Source: Deltaproteobacteria bacterium
GTDB lineage: Bacteria; Desulfobacterota; DSM-4660; Desulfatiglandales; Desulfatiglandaceae
Direction: 5' to 3'
Length of the DNA stretch: 8,024 nucleotides
Assembly: GCA_019307645.1 (NCBI GenBank)
Contig: JAFDJF010000079.1
Span: 1 to 8,024, forward strand
The number at the start of each line of letters is the position of its first letter. Positions within the stretch are counted from its first letter, which is position 1. This document shows, in pieces, positions 1 to 5,752 of the stretch. Both the position numbers and the translations under genes were made by a program. The notes under the pieces were generated by a model. It did no database searches and was not told the DNA's origin. It saw nothing but the letters and a program-made list of their open reading frames with translations.

Positions 1-230
1 GAAAAGGCCTGTCGAAGAAAACGTCCTTTTGGTCCTAAGTGCGCAATAGCATCGGACAGGTCCGCTATGTTAGTCAAGTTGCAGCGCCCCTTGCCGGTAA
101 TACGCAGCTTGCGTCCGGGACGATCCATTTTTTCAAGTAGAAGCGTTTCAGCACCCAGGCGCGCCGCTTGTCCGGCAGCCATTAACCCGGCCGCACCCCC
201 ACCTACCACGATTACCCGGCACCCCTTCAT
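1..230 (-). CDS. HI0933/BaiN-like FAD-dependent oxidoreductase, N-terminal part
   Basis: The first 76 codons of a gene that leaves the window at its left edge; the ATG is at 230. The N-terminus shows a Rossmann dinucleotide-binding strand-turn-helix (VVGGGAAGL, residues 8-16), an acidic residue ending the second strand (LLLEK, about residue 33), and the diagnostic GKGRCNLTN motif (residues 46-54). This combination is typical of the HI0933/YhiN/BaiN flavoprotein family, about 400 aa in full. Members bind FAD and are annotated as NAD(P)/FAD-dependent oxidoreductases; the substrate is usually unknown, so no substrate is claimed. The ribosome-binding site is weak (aagg and ggaaag stretches upstream). 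A plausible promoter lies at 252-281. The gene is divergent from the DUF2889 gene, with a MITE-like element between them. The family call is secure; intactness beyond the window cannot be judged. Confidence 0.92.
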   Translation of the reverse strand, partial: MKGCRVIVVGGGAAGLMAAGQAARLGAETLLLEKMDRPGRKLRITGKGRCNLTNIADLSDAIAHLGPKGRFLRQAF

Positions 231-251
231 GCTTTCCAAACCTTATTAAAT

Positions 252-281
252 GTAATAAATCACTTATTATAAACCTGTCAA
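252..281 (-). promoter_or_regulatory. Candidate sigma70 promoter of the flavoprotein gene
   Basis: On the minus strand a consensus TTGACA (276-281) is followed after 18 bp by TATTAC (252-257). This places the -10 about 22 bp before the ATG at 230. A TATAAT also occurs inside the spacer but lacks a well-placed -35. The site lies only about 10 bp from the MITE-like element. Inferred from sequence only. Confidence 0.4.
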
Positions 282-291
282 ATGGTTGAAT

Positions 292-446
292 AGTCAATAT
301 TGACGATTCCGTAAAAAGTCGGGAAACACCCTCCTTCGTCATTCCGGCGGAGGCCGGAATCCAGTTATATCAGACAGTTCCAGCTTGTCTGGACTCCAAT
401 TTTCACCGGAGTGACGACTTTTTACGAAATCGTCTAAATATTGACT
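292..446. mobile_element. MITE-like non-autonomous inverted-repeat element
   Basis: A roughly 155-bp non-coding unit bounded by imperfect terminal inverted repeats. The inner 21 bp of each arm (301-321 and 415-435) match at 19 of 21 positions around the core cgtaaaaagtcg. The match extends outward with a 2-base gap to 292 and 446 (agtcaatatt / aatattgact). Nested inside are a second inverted pair (337-349 with 404-416, 11 of 13 matches), a perfect 8-bp hairpin attccggc-ggag-gccggaat (341-360), and cagaca/tgtctg (371-376 with 386-391). The whole unit could therefore fold into a long, branched hairpin. It contains no reading frame of interest and no transposase. No clear target-site duplication was found. 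The gtcattccggcg core resembles dispersed elements I recall from deltaproteobacterial genomes, but copy number cannot be checked here. Confidence 0.6.
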
Positions 447-501
447 TTTTACTAGACCATCAATATTAATGTGATACCAATCTATATGCAAGGGCATACT
501 A

Positions 502-1086
502 ATGGATACCAATATGAAAAAACTAAAAAACCTCATCCATAAACCCCCGATTCACGAACGACGGTTGGAGTTCAGTTCATATGCCATTGAAAACGACCAG
601 TTAATCGTAGAAGGCTGGCTCAAGGATGACAGGTTTGTACAAAGATACCAACTGGACGGCAGTCTTAGTCCACCCGGTAAGGTACACCGAATATGCGTAC
701 GACTGCTTTTTGGCGGCTGGCCTCTTTCAATTCTGGATGCCGAGGCGGAAATGCCTTTCGTGCCGCACGATGAATGCCCGGCCACACAGGATACCGTAAA
801 GGAAATCATCGGCCTGACCATCACCCACGGATACGGAGACAGGGTGCTTGAACGCCTTGGCGGAGTCAAGGGATGCGCACATATGGTTCAACTCATCATA
901 GCAATGGGCAAAGCTGCCCTGCACGGGTATTGGACCCAAAAACTGCAGCACCCCCCTGAACTCCCTGACACACCGGAGGAACTCCCGGAACTGGATTATG
1001 TTATCGAAAGCTGCATGCTCTGGAGAAAAGACGGGCCAATGATCCAGAAAATCCGAAACGCCATTTCTCAGACACCTGACACCTGA
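502..1086 (+). CDS. DUF2889 family protein
   Basis: A 194-aa soluble protein with no signal peptide or membrane segment. It matches the DUF2889 pattern as I know it: an N-terminal beta-rich half with 'LIVEGWLKDDR' (34-44) and 'GKVHRICVRLLF' (59-70); an 'ILDAEAEMPFVPHDECP' stretch (77-93); then IIGLTITHGY (102-111) and the 'LGGVKGCAHMVQLI' segment (119-132). A late 'ESCMLWRKDGP' (169-179) is also typical. Biochemical function of the family is unknown to me. The start is supported by AAGGG at 490-494, 7 bp before the ATG; a second in-frame ATG at 514 is less well placed. The last codons (TPDT, stop) lie in three near-perfect GACACCT repeats, so the C-terminus may have been altered by repeat change. 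It probably forms a single-gene unit. Confidence 0.85.
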   Translation: MDTNMKKLKNLIHKPPIHERRLEFSSYAIENDQLIVEGWLKDDRFVQRYQLDGSLSPPGKVHRICVRLLFGGWPLSILDAEAEMPFVPHDECPATQDTVKEIIGLTITHGYGDRVLERLGGVKGCAHMVQLIIAMGKAALHGYWTQKLQHPPELPDTPEELPELDYVIESCMLWRKDGPMIQKIRNAISQTPDT

Positions 1087-1090
1087 CACC
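1071..1090. repeat. Short tandem repeat GACACCT x3 at the gene end
   Basis: GACACCT occurs twice in tandem, followed by GACACC with the next base C. The repeat encodes the end of the DUF2889 protein and supplies its TGA stop (1084-1086). The 7-bp unit is not a multiple of three, so gain or loss of a unit would shift the frame. Confidence 0.6.
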
Positions 1091-1092
1091 CT

Positions 1093-1132
1093 CCCCAATT
1101 TTGCTTTTCGCTCAATTGGGGTATAATATAAT
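1093..1132 (+). promoter_or_regulatory. Hairpin plus TATAATATAAT: possible promoter of the membrane-protein gene
   Basis: A perfect 8-bp stem (ccccaatt 1093-1100 with aattgggg 1114-1121) with a 13-base loop lies just after the DUF2889 gene. It has no T-run, so it is a poor intrinsic terminator. Directly after it come two overlapping TATAAT boxes (1122-1127 and 1127-1132). Candidate -35 boxes such as TTGCTT at 1101-1106 sit inside the loop, but the spacings (15 or 20 bp) are not ideal. If real, the promoter would start transcription about 30 bp before the TTG at 1167. Inference only. Confidence 0.35.
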
Positions 1133-1166
1133 GATTTCAAAAGACATCGGATTCGGAGATTGACAG

Positions 1167-2351
1167 TTGAAATTTCTTTCTTTCCGCACACTATTATTAT
1201 GCATCCTTTTGCCTCCGGGGTTATATCTTTCAACCCTCCAGGGGCTGGAGATATTTTTTCAGAAAAAATGGACTGCCGAGTTACCAAAGGTGTTTATCTC
1301 CGATTCAAAACCACTCATGGAAGGTCGCATACGTATTGAAGAAGAGATAAAGAAGAAAATTGACGGCTATCTCGCCTCCAAGCAAATCCTGAAGTGGGGG
1401 TTTCTGGTCCGAATCGTGGTCAAAACCGGAACCGGCAGGTGGCTTTACCCATCTTTCGGTCAGGGCTATCCCTATGTGTTTGACGCTAATACTTCTCCCC
1501 CGGAAAAACCCGAAAGTACTCCCACAAATATGCTTCGGGTGGCAGAAAACAACTGGAAGATTATGCAGGAGGGCATTCGGTTTGGCCTGACTGTGAAAAT
1601 CCCCAAGGAAACACTGCTGGCGAACGGTATCCTTGCCTTTTATATTATCGTTTTTTCATTCCTGCTCTACCACGCCTACCGTAAAACCGCCAGGGAAGCA
1701 CAACACATTAAAATCAGCAATCAGCAGGCCTTGGAAGCCGCCAACGAAAGATTGATGATTGCCCAGCAGAGATTACAGGATATTTCTGGAAGAGAAAAAA
1801 ATTATCACCAGGAAATAGCACGGCTTAAAAATGATTTAGATTTGGCCGGTGACAGGGTGCGTGAAACCGAAGACGAAGCCCTGACAGAGATGGAACAGCT
1901 TGAAAAAAAACTTCATGAAAGTGTTTCTACCAAAGAAGATCTCGAACTTGAAGTTGTTCATTTTAAGGAGGAACTGGAAAGGATAGAAGCCACCCGAAAA
2001 GTCCCTGTCAAGAAGCAACGCAAACAGATTACTAGTACTGTAAAGAGGTTTAAAACTCTGTACAAGAACATTGAGATTCAACAACGAGCTGTTGAGGGGT
2101 TCCTGAACCTTGGAAGTGATCTCCAGCTTCGGGCAGAAGAACTTATCCATAATATGAATGTGGACAGCAGTAAGCTGACAGTAAAAAGAAAAATTTTTTC
2201 AAAAAAAGGAGCCACACCAACATTTGAATGCGAATTTGCTTACAGGGGAAGGGCCTACTGGAGACCGGTGGCGGGCACAAAAACCGAGATCCTCGCCATC
2301 GGCACAAAAAACTCGCAGACAAAAGATTTAGTCTATCTGGAAAACATTTAG
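1167..2351 (+). CDS. Two-TM membrane protein with periplasmic region, coiled coil and C-terminal domain of unknown function
   Basis: A 394-aa protein starting at TTG, chosen because GGAG at 1155-1158 lies 8 bp upstream and the reading gives a proper N-terminal membrane segment. Order of parts: TM1 about 8-27; a roughly 120-residue, probably periplasmic region (28-150) including 'GRWLYPSFGQGYPYVFD' (90-106); TM2 about 151-169 (GILAFYIIVFSFLLYHAY); a long charged coiled coil about 172-277; a basic hinge (KVPVKKQRKQ, 278-287); then a C-terminal domain 288-394. The topology resembles a sensor or signalling receptor, but no kinase, cyclase, HAMP or chemotaxis motif is visible. The C-terminal end, with FECEFAYRGRAYWRP (353-367) then EILAIGTKNSQTKDLVYLE (374-392), is reminiscent of RelE/ParE-like small folds; that is a weak impression. 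No antitoxin neighbour is present. I do not recognise a named family. Its stop overlaps that of the convergent NfeD-like gene. Confidence 0.8.
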   Translation: MKFLSFRTLLLCILLPPGLYLSTLQGLEIFFQKKWTAELPKVFISDSKPLMEGRIRIEEEIKKKIDGYLASKQILKWGFLVRIVVKTGTGRWLYPSFGQGYPYVFDANTSPPEKPESTPTNMLRVAENNWKIMQEGIRFGLTVKIPKETLLANGILAFYIIVFSFLLYHAYRKTAREAQHIKISNQQALEAANERLMIAQQRLQDISGREKNYHQEIARLKNDLDLAGDRVRETEDEALTEMEQLEKKLHESVSTKEDLELEVVHFKEELERIEATRKVPVKKQRKQITSTVKRFKTLYKNIEIQQRAVEGFLNLGSDLQLRAEELIHNMNVDSSKLTVKRKIFSKKGATPTFECEFAYRGRAYWRPVAGTKTEILAIGTKNSQTKDLVYLENI

Positions 2352-2764
2352 AAACCCTTCCCTTCAGTCTCATGCCCAACAAGTAGTGTTAACCCCTTGG
2401 CTCCCTGGACAAGTACATTTTCTCCCTTTTCAATGGTACGTCCCTCTTCGATCACCCTGGCTTTCCAAAGCTCTCCTCGGACTGAAATATATCCGGAAGG
2501 ATTTAATCGATCTTTTGTGATGCCGCACAGACCAATCATCGGGTTTCTGTCTTTCGGATTGCCCCAATCATAGGCGCGCCAAACAAAAGGATAAAAGATG
2601 ACATCCTTTGCTACCCATAATCCAATTAAGCCCCACGTTAACCATGGGGGGATGGCTACCCATTGTCGTACCAGCATTAGTAACAAGAATACAACTGCAA
2701 TACCCGGCAATTGTATAAGACAATACTTCAATAAAATCCGACCTGACCACATACGCTGATTCAT
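2348..2764 (-). CDS. NfeD-like protein (two TM segments plus OB-fold)
   Basis: A 138-aa protein with two hydrophobic segments (about 11-32 and 37-58) followed by a small beta-rich domain (about 76-130). The latter has 'LNPSGYISVRGELWKARVIEEG' spacing and then IEKGENVLVQGAKGLTLLV (111-129). This is the usual NfeD C-terminal pattern: L-P-x-G-x-v-x-v-x-G-x-x-W-x-A, then kGxxVxV, then GlxLxV. NfeD proteins are membrane partners of stomatin/flotillin-type proteins; short versions lack the ClpP-like protease half, as here. No stomatin gene is in the window. The start is uncertain: AGGAG at 2767-2771 is only 2 bp from the ATG at 2764 and 14 bp from the in-frame ATG at 2752. It is the last gene of the pcm cluster, 27 bp after the secreted-protein gene, and ends tail-to-tail with the plus-strand membrane protein. 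Confidence 0.8.
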   Translation of the reverse strand: MNQRMWSGRILLKYCLIQLPGIAVVFLLLMLVRQWVAIPPWLTWGLIGLWVAKDVIFYPFVWRAYDWGNPKDRNPMIGLCGITKDRLNPSGYISVRGELWKARVIEEGRTIEKGENVLVQGAKGLTLLVGHETEGKGF

Positions 2765-2791
2765 AACTCCTGCAATTTAAACAGATGCTCC

Positions 2792-3115
2792 CTATTTCTG
2801 AAGTATTCCGGCGTTCGTTCCGATAATCACTTGATCGCCAATCCAGATATCTGTATCAAGTTTTCTTATTGTGCCACAACACAGAATTGGAGAGCCTGTA
2901 TAAAGCTCGGGGCCTGTTTTAATTTTAAAATATACTTTATAAGAATCTTCACTGATTTTTGTTTTCCCAATCACCGTAAAATTTTTAATTTTAAAATAAT
3001 CAGAGAGAACATTGTTTGGTGGGAATTCCTTACTCTTATAAGGCTCCGCCAGCCCATTCCCTGCAAATCCAAAAAATACGCTCCAAACGGTGGCCAACAA
3101 AAACAGTTTTTTCAT
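2792..3115 (-). CDS. Small secreted protein of unknown function
   Basis: A 107-aa protein with a clear Sec signal peptide: a KK n-region, a hydrophobic core (LFLLATVWSVFFGFAG) and a likely cleavage after GLA (residue 23), giving a mature protein of about 84 aa. There is no lipobox. The mature part looks mainly beta-stranded ('NFTVIGKTKISEDSYKVYFKI', 45-65) and has an adjacent cysteine pair (CCGT, about 79-82) near 'IWIGDQVIIGTNAG'. I do not recognise the family. The start is well supported by AGGAG at 3122-3126, 6 bp before the ATG. It lies 16 bp after the 77-aa gene and 27 bp before the NfeD-like gene, so it is probably co-transcribed with them. It likely resides in the periplasm. Confidence 0.75.
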   Translation of the reverse strand: MKKLFLLATVWSVFFGFAGNGLAEPYKSKEFPPNNVLSDYFKIKNFTVIGKTKISEDSYKVYFKIKTGPELYTGSPILCCGTIRKLDTDIWIGDQVIIGTNAGILQK

Positions 3116-3131
3116 TCATTTCTCCTTTATT

Positions 3132-3365
3132 TCAAATAAATGTGTCTTGATATTCACGCAGTTGCTCTATCTCTTCCATACAATCTTTGTAAAACCTGAT
3201 AAACTCCTGATTCTCTTTTCTATATCTCCATCCAGACTGAGTTACCAATTCCTCTATTTTATCCAAGGCTGCATTAAGCAGATCATCTGTTGAAAGGTCT
3301 TCAGTGTAGACATTTATTTTTTTAGCAATAGACACAATCCGCTCAGGGATAATTTTTTCAGCCAC
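3132..3365 (-). CDS. Small helical protein of unknown function (77 aa, GTG start)
   Basis: A short charged protein, predicted almost wholly alpha-helical and cytoplasmic, with no signal peptide or membrane segment. Notable segments are 'ERIVSIAKKINVYTEDLSTDDLLNAALDKIEEL' near the N-terminal half and 'ENQEFIRFYKDCMEEIEQLREYQDTF' at the end. The frame is open back to a TTG at 3440, but that start has no ribosome-binding site and would overlap the upstream metallo-hydrolase gene. The GTG at 3365 has a strong AGGAG 7 bp upstream, so it is preferred. It lies 53 bp after the hydrolase stop and 16 bp before the secreted-protein gene. No family recognised; function unknown. The small size lowers confidence, but the tight cluster position and good site support it. 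Confidence 0.6.
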   Translation of the reverse strand: MAEKIIPERIVSIAKKINVYTEDLSTDDLLNAALDKIEELVTQSGWRYRKENQEFIRFYKDCMEEIEQLREYQDTFI

Positions 3366-3372
3366 TATCGGT

Positions 3373-3377
3373 CTCCT
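3373..3377 (-). promoter_or_regulatory. Ribosome-binding site deciding the GTG start at 3365
   Basis: AGGAG on the minus strand, 7 bp before the GTG at 3365. The longer reading from TTG 3440 lacks any such site, so this motif decides the start of the 77-aa gene. Confidence 0.6.
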
Positions 3378-3418
3378 CTCTACTCTAAAGGGTCGCGTAA
3401 AAGCAACTGTTGCTCCCG

Positions 3419-4546
3419 TTATGCTCTGGATTTCCACCAATATGAGTTTATGGAAATATCCCGTAAGTCAATTAGTTGTCCTGGTCTGGGAAGGGATAAT
3501 TTAATATTGCTTTCGTGTGCCGAGGTTAATAACCTTTCTACCGGTTCGGTCCACGAATGAAACGCCAGGTTAAAGGTTCCCCAATGGATTGGAAGCAGCA
3601 CGCCTCCCTTCAAGTAAAGGTGGGCTTTAACGGCCTCCTCCGGGAACATGTGAATGTTTTTCCAATCGGAATTATACGCGCCGATCTGAAGAAAGGAGAT
3701 ATCGAACGGTCCATGTTTATCTCCAATAGTCTTGAATCCCGGCCACATCCCGCCGTCACCGCCGAAAAATACGTTATGTTCTCTACCTTTTATCACCCAT
3801 GAGCACCATAAGGTGCTGTTCCTGTTGAATAGGCCCCGGCCGGAAAAATGCCGTGCCGGCGTAGCGATGAGTGTATGATTCTTTCCAACGGAAACTTGAT
3901 CCCACCAATCCAATTCTCTTATTTGCCCGTTTGAAATTCCCCACGACTCGAGAAGGTGACCCACTCCAAGAGGAACATAAAACATTACCCCTGTTTTCCC
4001 CAGCTTTATAATGGTTGCGCAATCCAGGTGATCAAAATGATCATGAGAAATGATGACCCCATCGATTTCGGGTATCTGCTCCAGCATCAGAGGCGCGTCA
4101 AAGAATCTAACAGGTCCAAAAGGTCTAACAGGTGTGGCCCGTTTGCTCCACATGGGATCTGTAAGAAATCGTTTCCCATCAATCTCTATCAATACCGTTG
4201 AATGTCCAATCCAAATTGCCCGAAGTCCATTATTGGAAAGTAGAGGATGACAAACTACATCTGATTTGAAATCAAGTTCTTGAGTGGGTTCAAGGGTACG
4301 ATTTCTCTTTGTCATCCAACGCCAGGTAACATCCCAGATATTTGACTCGGTGTAGATTGAAGTTGGAACCGGGTTTGCAAACACCCCATTTTTATAGTTT
4401 GGTGATTTCTGAACGGTTTGAAGCCGTGATTTTTTTAATTCTGCACTGCCGCACGATGGGAACATTGAGGCAACTGCCAATCCAGCAGTCATCAGAAAAA
4501 AGCGTCTCCGGGTTATCTCATTCTGAAAAATATATTTTTCATCCAT
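3419..4546 (-). CDS. Tat-signal MBL-fold metallo-hydrolase, NAPE-PLD/UlaG-like
   Basis: A 375-aa zinc-dependent hydrolase of the metallo-beta-lactamase superfamily. The N-terminus has a twin-arginine motif (TRRRFFL, residues 12-18), a hydrophobic stretch and a cysteine at about 32 in FPSCG. This suggests Tat export, possibly as a lipoprotein, although the lipobox is imperfect. Metal-ligand motifs are all present: SHDHFDHLD (H168, H170, D172, H173), ARHFSGR (H233), FFGGDGG (D264) and PIHWGTF (H321). The IWIGHSTVLIE strand (111-121), IGAYNSDW (288-295) and PEEAV (302-306) match N-acyl-phosphatidylethanolamine phospholipase D-like proteins closely; the real substrate is unknown. The frame is open to an ATG at 4600 inside pcm, but the ATG at 4546 is preferred. 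It lies 10 bp after the pcm stop and puts the Arg pair near the N-terminus; its ribosome-binding site (tagg) is weak. Translational coupling to pcm is likely. Confidence 0.9.
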   Translation of the reverse strand: MDEKYIFQNEITRRRFFLMTAGLAVASMFPSCGSAELKKSRLQTVQKSPNYKNGVFANPVPTSIYTESNIWDVTWRWMTKRNRTLEPTQELDFKSDVVCHPLLSNNGLRAIWIGHSTVLIEIDGKRFLTDPMWSKRATPVRPFGPVRFFDAPLMLEQIPEIDGVIISHDHFDHLDCATIIKLGKTGVMFYVPLGVGHLLESWGISNGQIRELDWWDQVSVGKNHTLIATPARHFSGRGLFNRNSTLWCSWVIKGREHNVFFGGDGGMWPGFKTIGDKHGPFDISFLQIGAYNSDWKNIHMFPEEAVKAHLYLKGGVLLPIHWGTFNLAFHSWTEPVERLLTSAHESNIKLSLPRPGQLIDLRDISINSYWWKSRA

Positions 4547-4556
4547 AATCGTAAGC

Positions 4557-5276
4557 CTAACGTAAAGAATCATCCTCGACCATCGGAACAAATCGTACAT
4601 CCATCACTGCCTGAGTCTCAACTCTGCCCGCTTTTTTTGTAGCCTTCACCAGTTTTTGAACTCCCCCTTCCCTTCCTACAGGAATAATCAACCGACCCCC
4701 CTCCCTTAACTGCTCGACCAGCGCCTCTGGGATCTTATCGGGTGCACAGGTCACAATTATGGCATCAAAGGGCGCTTCCTCGGGCCAGCCCTTATACCCA
4801 TCCCCGATTTTCAGTCGAATATTTTTATATTCCAGTTCTCCCAATATCTTCTGTGCACGCTTTGCAAGTCCCGGGATAATCTCAATGGTATAGACCTTTT
4901 TGACCAGTTCGGCCAGGATGGCGGCCTGGTACCCGGAACCGGTGCCGATTTCAAGAACTTTATCATCGCTCGTAAGCTCAAGCGCCTCTGTCATGAAAGC
5001 TACGATATAGGGTTGAGAAATCGTCTGGCCTTCCCCAATGGATAGCGGATAATCCCCATAGGAAAAGGCCCTGTATTTTGATGGCACAAAAAGGTGTCTG
5101 GGCACCCTTTCCATTGCCTTTATCACCCCGGGATTTTTTATCCCTCTGGCAATGATCTGTTCTTTTACCATCAGATCTCTGAGACGGGTATGATCAACCA
5201 GATCACAAGCAGAATGGGTTGGAAGACAGAGAAATATGAACCACATGAAAGGCAGCTGAAAGTTTATTTTTCGCAT
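4557..5276 (-). CDS. pcm: Protein-L-isoaspartate O-methyltransferase with N-terminal signal peptide
   Basis: A 239-aa enzyme that methylates L-isoaspartyl residues in damaged proteins using S-adenosylmethionine, starting their repair. Family signatures are clear: 'MVKEQIIARGI' (36-46), 'VPRHLFVP' (58-65), GEGQTISQPYIVAFMTEAL (81-99), the SAM-binding VLEIGTGSGYQAA (107-119), and 'DAIIVTCAPDKIPEAL' (171-186). The C-terminal 'RFVPMV' is typical too. Unusually, the first 24 residues (RKINFQLPFMWFIFLCLPTHSAC) look like a Sec signal peptide ending in HSAC, not a good lipobox. This would place the protein in the envelope, whereas the family is normally cytoplasmic. Length without it is about 215 aa, the normal family size. 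The GAGG sequence upstream is 11 bp from the ATG, a long spacing. It is the first intact gene of a five-gene minus-strand cluster. Confidence 0.95.
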   Translation of the reverse strand: MRKINFQLPFMWFIFLCLPTHSACDLVDHTRLRDLMVKEQIIARGIKNPGVIKAMERVPRHLFVPSKYRAFSYGDYPLSIGEGQTISQPYIVAFMTEALELTSDDKVLEIGTGSGYQAAILAELVKKVYTIEIIPGLAKRAQKILGELEYKNIRLKIGDGYKGWPEEAPFDAIIVTCAPDKIPEALVEQLREGGRLIIPVGREGGVQKLVKATKKAGRVETQAVMDVRFVPMVEDDSLR

Positions 5277-5319
5277 GGCTTTGATTACCTCATAAGTTCC
5301 TGCATGGAATTCAGGCTTC

Positions 5320-5520
5320 TCAATTCCAGGAAATAAAATCCGTTATAAACATCCTGAAACGTTCATCACCATTTTTGACTTCAAATGTGACCGTTATGGT
5401 CTTTTCAGAGTTCAAGGCGAACCCTGCGTCTATATTTGTGGAGCAAACCTTGAACCTGCGTTACCATATATTATCACAAACAGTATCGAATTCAATCTTT
5501 TCTATTTCTGTTCCAGGCAA
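5320..5520 (-). pseudogene. Possible decayed reading frame upstream of pcm
   Basis: Read on the minus strand from about 5520 to a TGA at 5320-5322, one frame gives protein-like sequence interrupted by a TAA at 5461-5463. Before the stop it reads PGTEIEKIEFDTVCDNIW. After it comes a segment including 'STNIDAGFALNSEKTITVTF' and then 'EVKNGDERFRMFITDF', which looks like a beta-sandwich fragment rather than random translation. There is no convincing start or ribosome-binding site, and a further in-frame TGA lies just upstream. The end is 43 bp before pcm, so it may be the relic of a former first gene in that operon. Family not recognised. It may equally be chance. Confidence 0.3.
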
Positions 5521-5569
5521 ACGTCAAATTCGGGATAGGTTTCTAATATTTGGAGACTCCTGGAACCTC

Positions 5570-5638
5570 AAAATCCGAAATTCGAATAGCGAAACACGAA
5601 ACAATATCAAAATTCAAATATCAAATGACCAAAACATT
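5570..5638. repeat. AT-rich, low-complexity dispersed-type repeat
   Basis: A purine/A-rich run built from near-repeated words (aatccgaaattcgaa, gaaacacgaaacaat, caaaattcaaatatcaaatg). Sequences of this style are common between genes in deltaproteobacterial genomes, by recollection. A plus-strand frame crosses it but looks like translated repeat rather than a gene. The rest of 5277-5752 holds only the possible relic at 5320-5520 and the promoter near 5683. Confidence 0.4.
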
Positions 5639-5682
5639 CCTGGCAGTTAAATGACGTGACCCTGTGCAACTATAAGGCGAAT

Positions 5683-5711
5683 TTGACACACAGGTTCAAT
5701 TTCTTTATACT
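5683..5711 (+). promoter_or_regulatory. Sigma70 promoter of the SPOR lipoprotein gene
   Basis: TTGACA (5683-5688) and TATACT (5706-5711) are separated by exactly 17 bp, a near-consensus housekeeping promoter. Transcription would begin near 5718, giving a leader of about 35 bases that is very AT-rich. No operator-like palindrome overlaps it. Confidence 0.7.
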
Positions 5712-5752
5712 GATATTATTAAAAAACAATTTTTGATCTTTAAGAATTTCTT

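Noticed and set aside
341..360. Central hairpin of 292-446 as an intrinsic terminator
   Set aside because: No T-run follows on either strand and the hairpin is nested within larger inverted repeats, so a mobile element explains it better.
727..1287. Long minus-strand open frame (186 codons) across the DUF2889 gene
   Set aside because: It lies opposite a recognisable gene, spans an intergenic region and has no recognisable domain; it is a shadow frame.
1167..2351. Methyl-accepting chemotaxis or histidine-kinase identity for the coiled-coil membrane protein
   Set aside because: No HAMP, MCP hairpin tip, H-box or ATPase motif is present after TM2.
3366..3440. Longer form of the 77-aa protein from TTG 3440
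   Set aside because: It lacks a ribosome-binding site and overlaps the hydrolase gene, whereas GTG 3365 has AGGAG at 7 bp.
4547..4600. N-terminal extension of the metallo-hydrolase into pcm
   Set aside because: It would place 18 non-conserved residues before the Tat signal; the ATG at 4546 follows the pcm stop closely and fits Tat signal geometry.
5410..5455. Inverted words gttcaagg / ccttgaac as an operator
   Set aside because: The arms are only 8 bp with a 30-bp gap and lie far from any promoter found; this is easily chance.
5375..5650. Open frame of 91 codons on the plus strand
   Set aside because: Its end is translated AT-rich repeat (NLKIRNSNSETRNN), there is no ribosome-binding site, and the composition is not protein-like.
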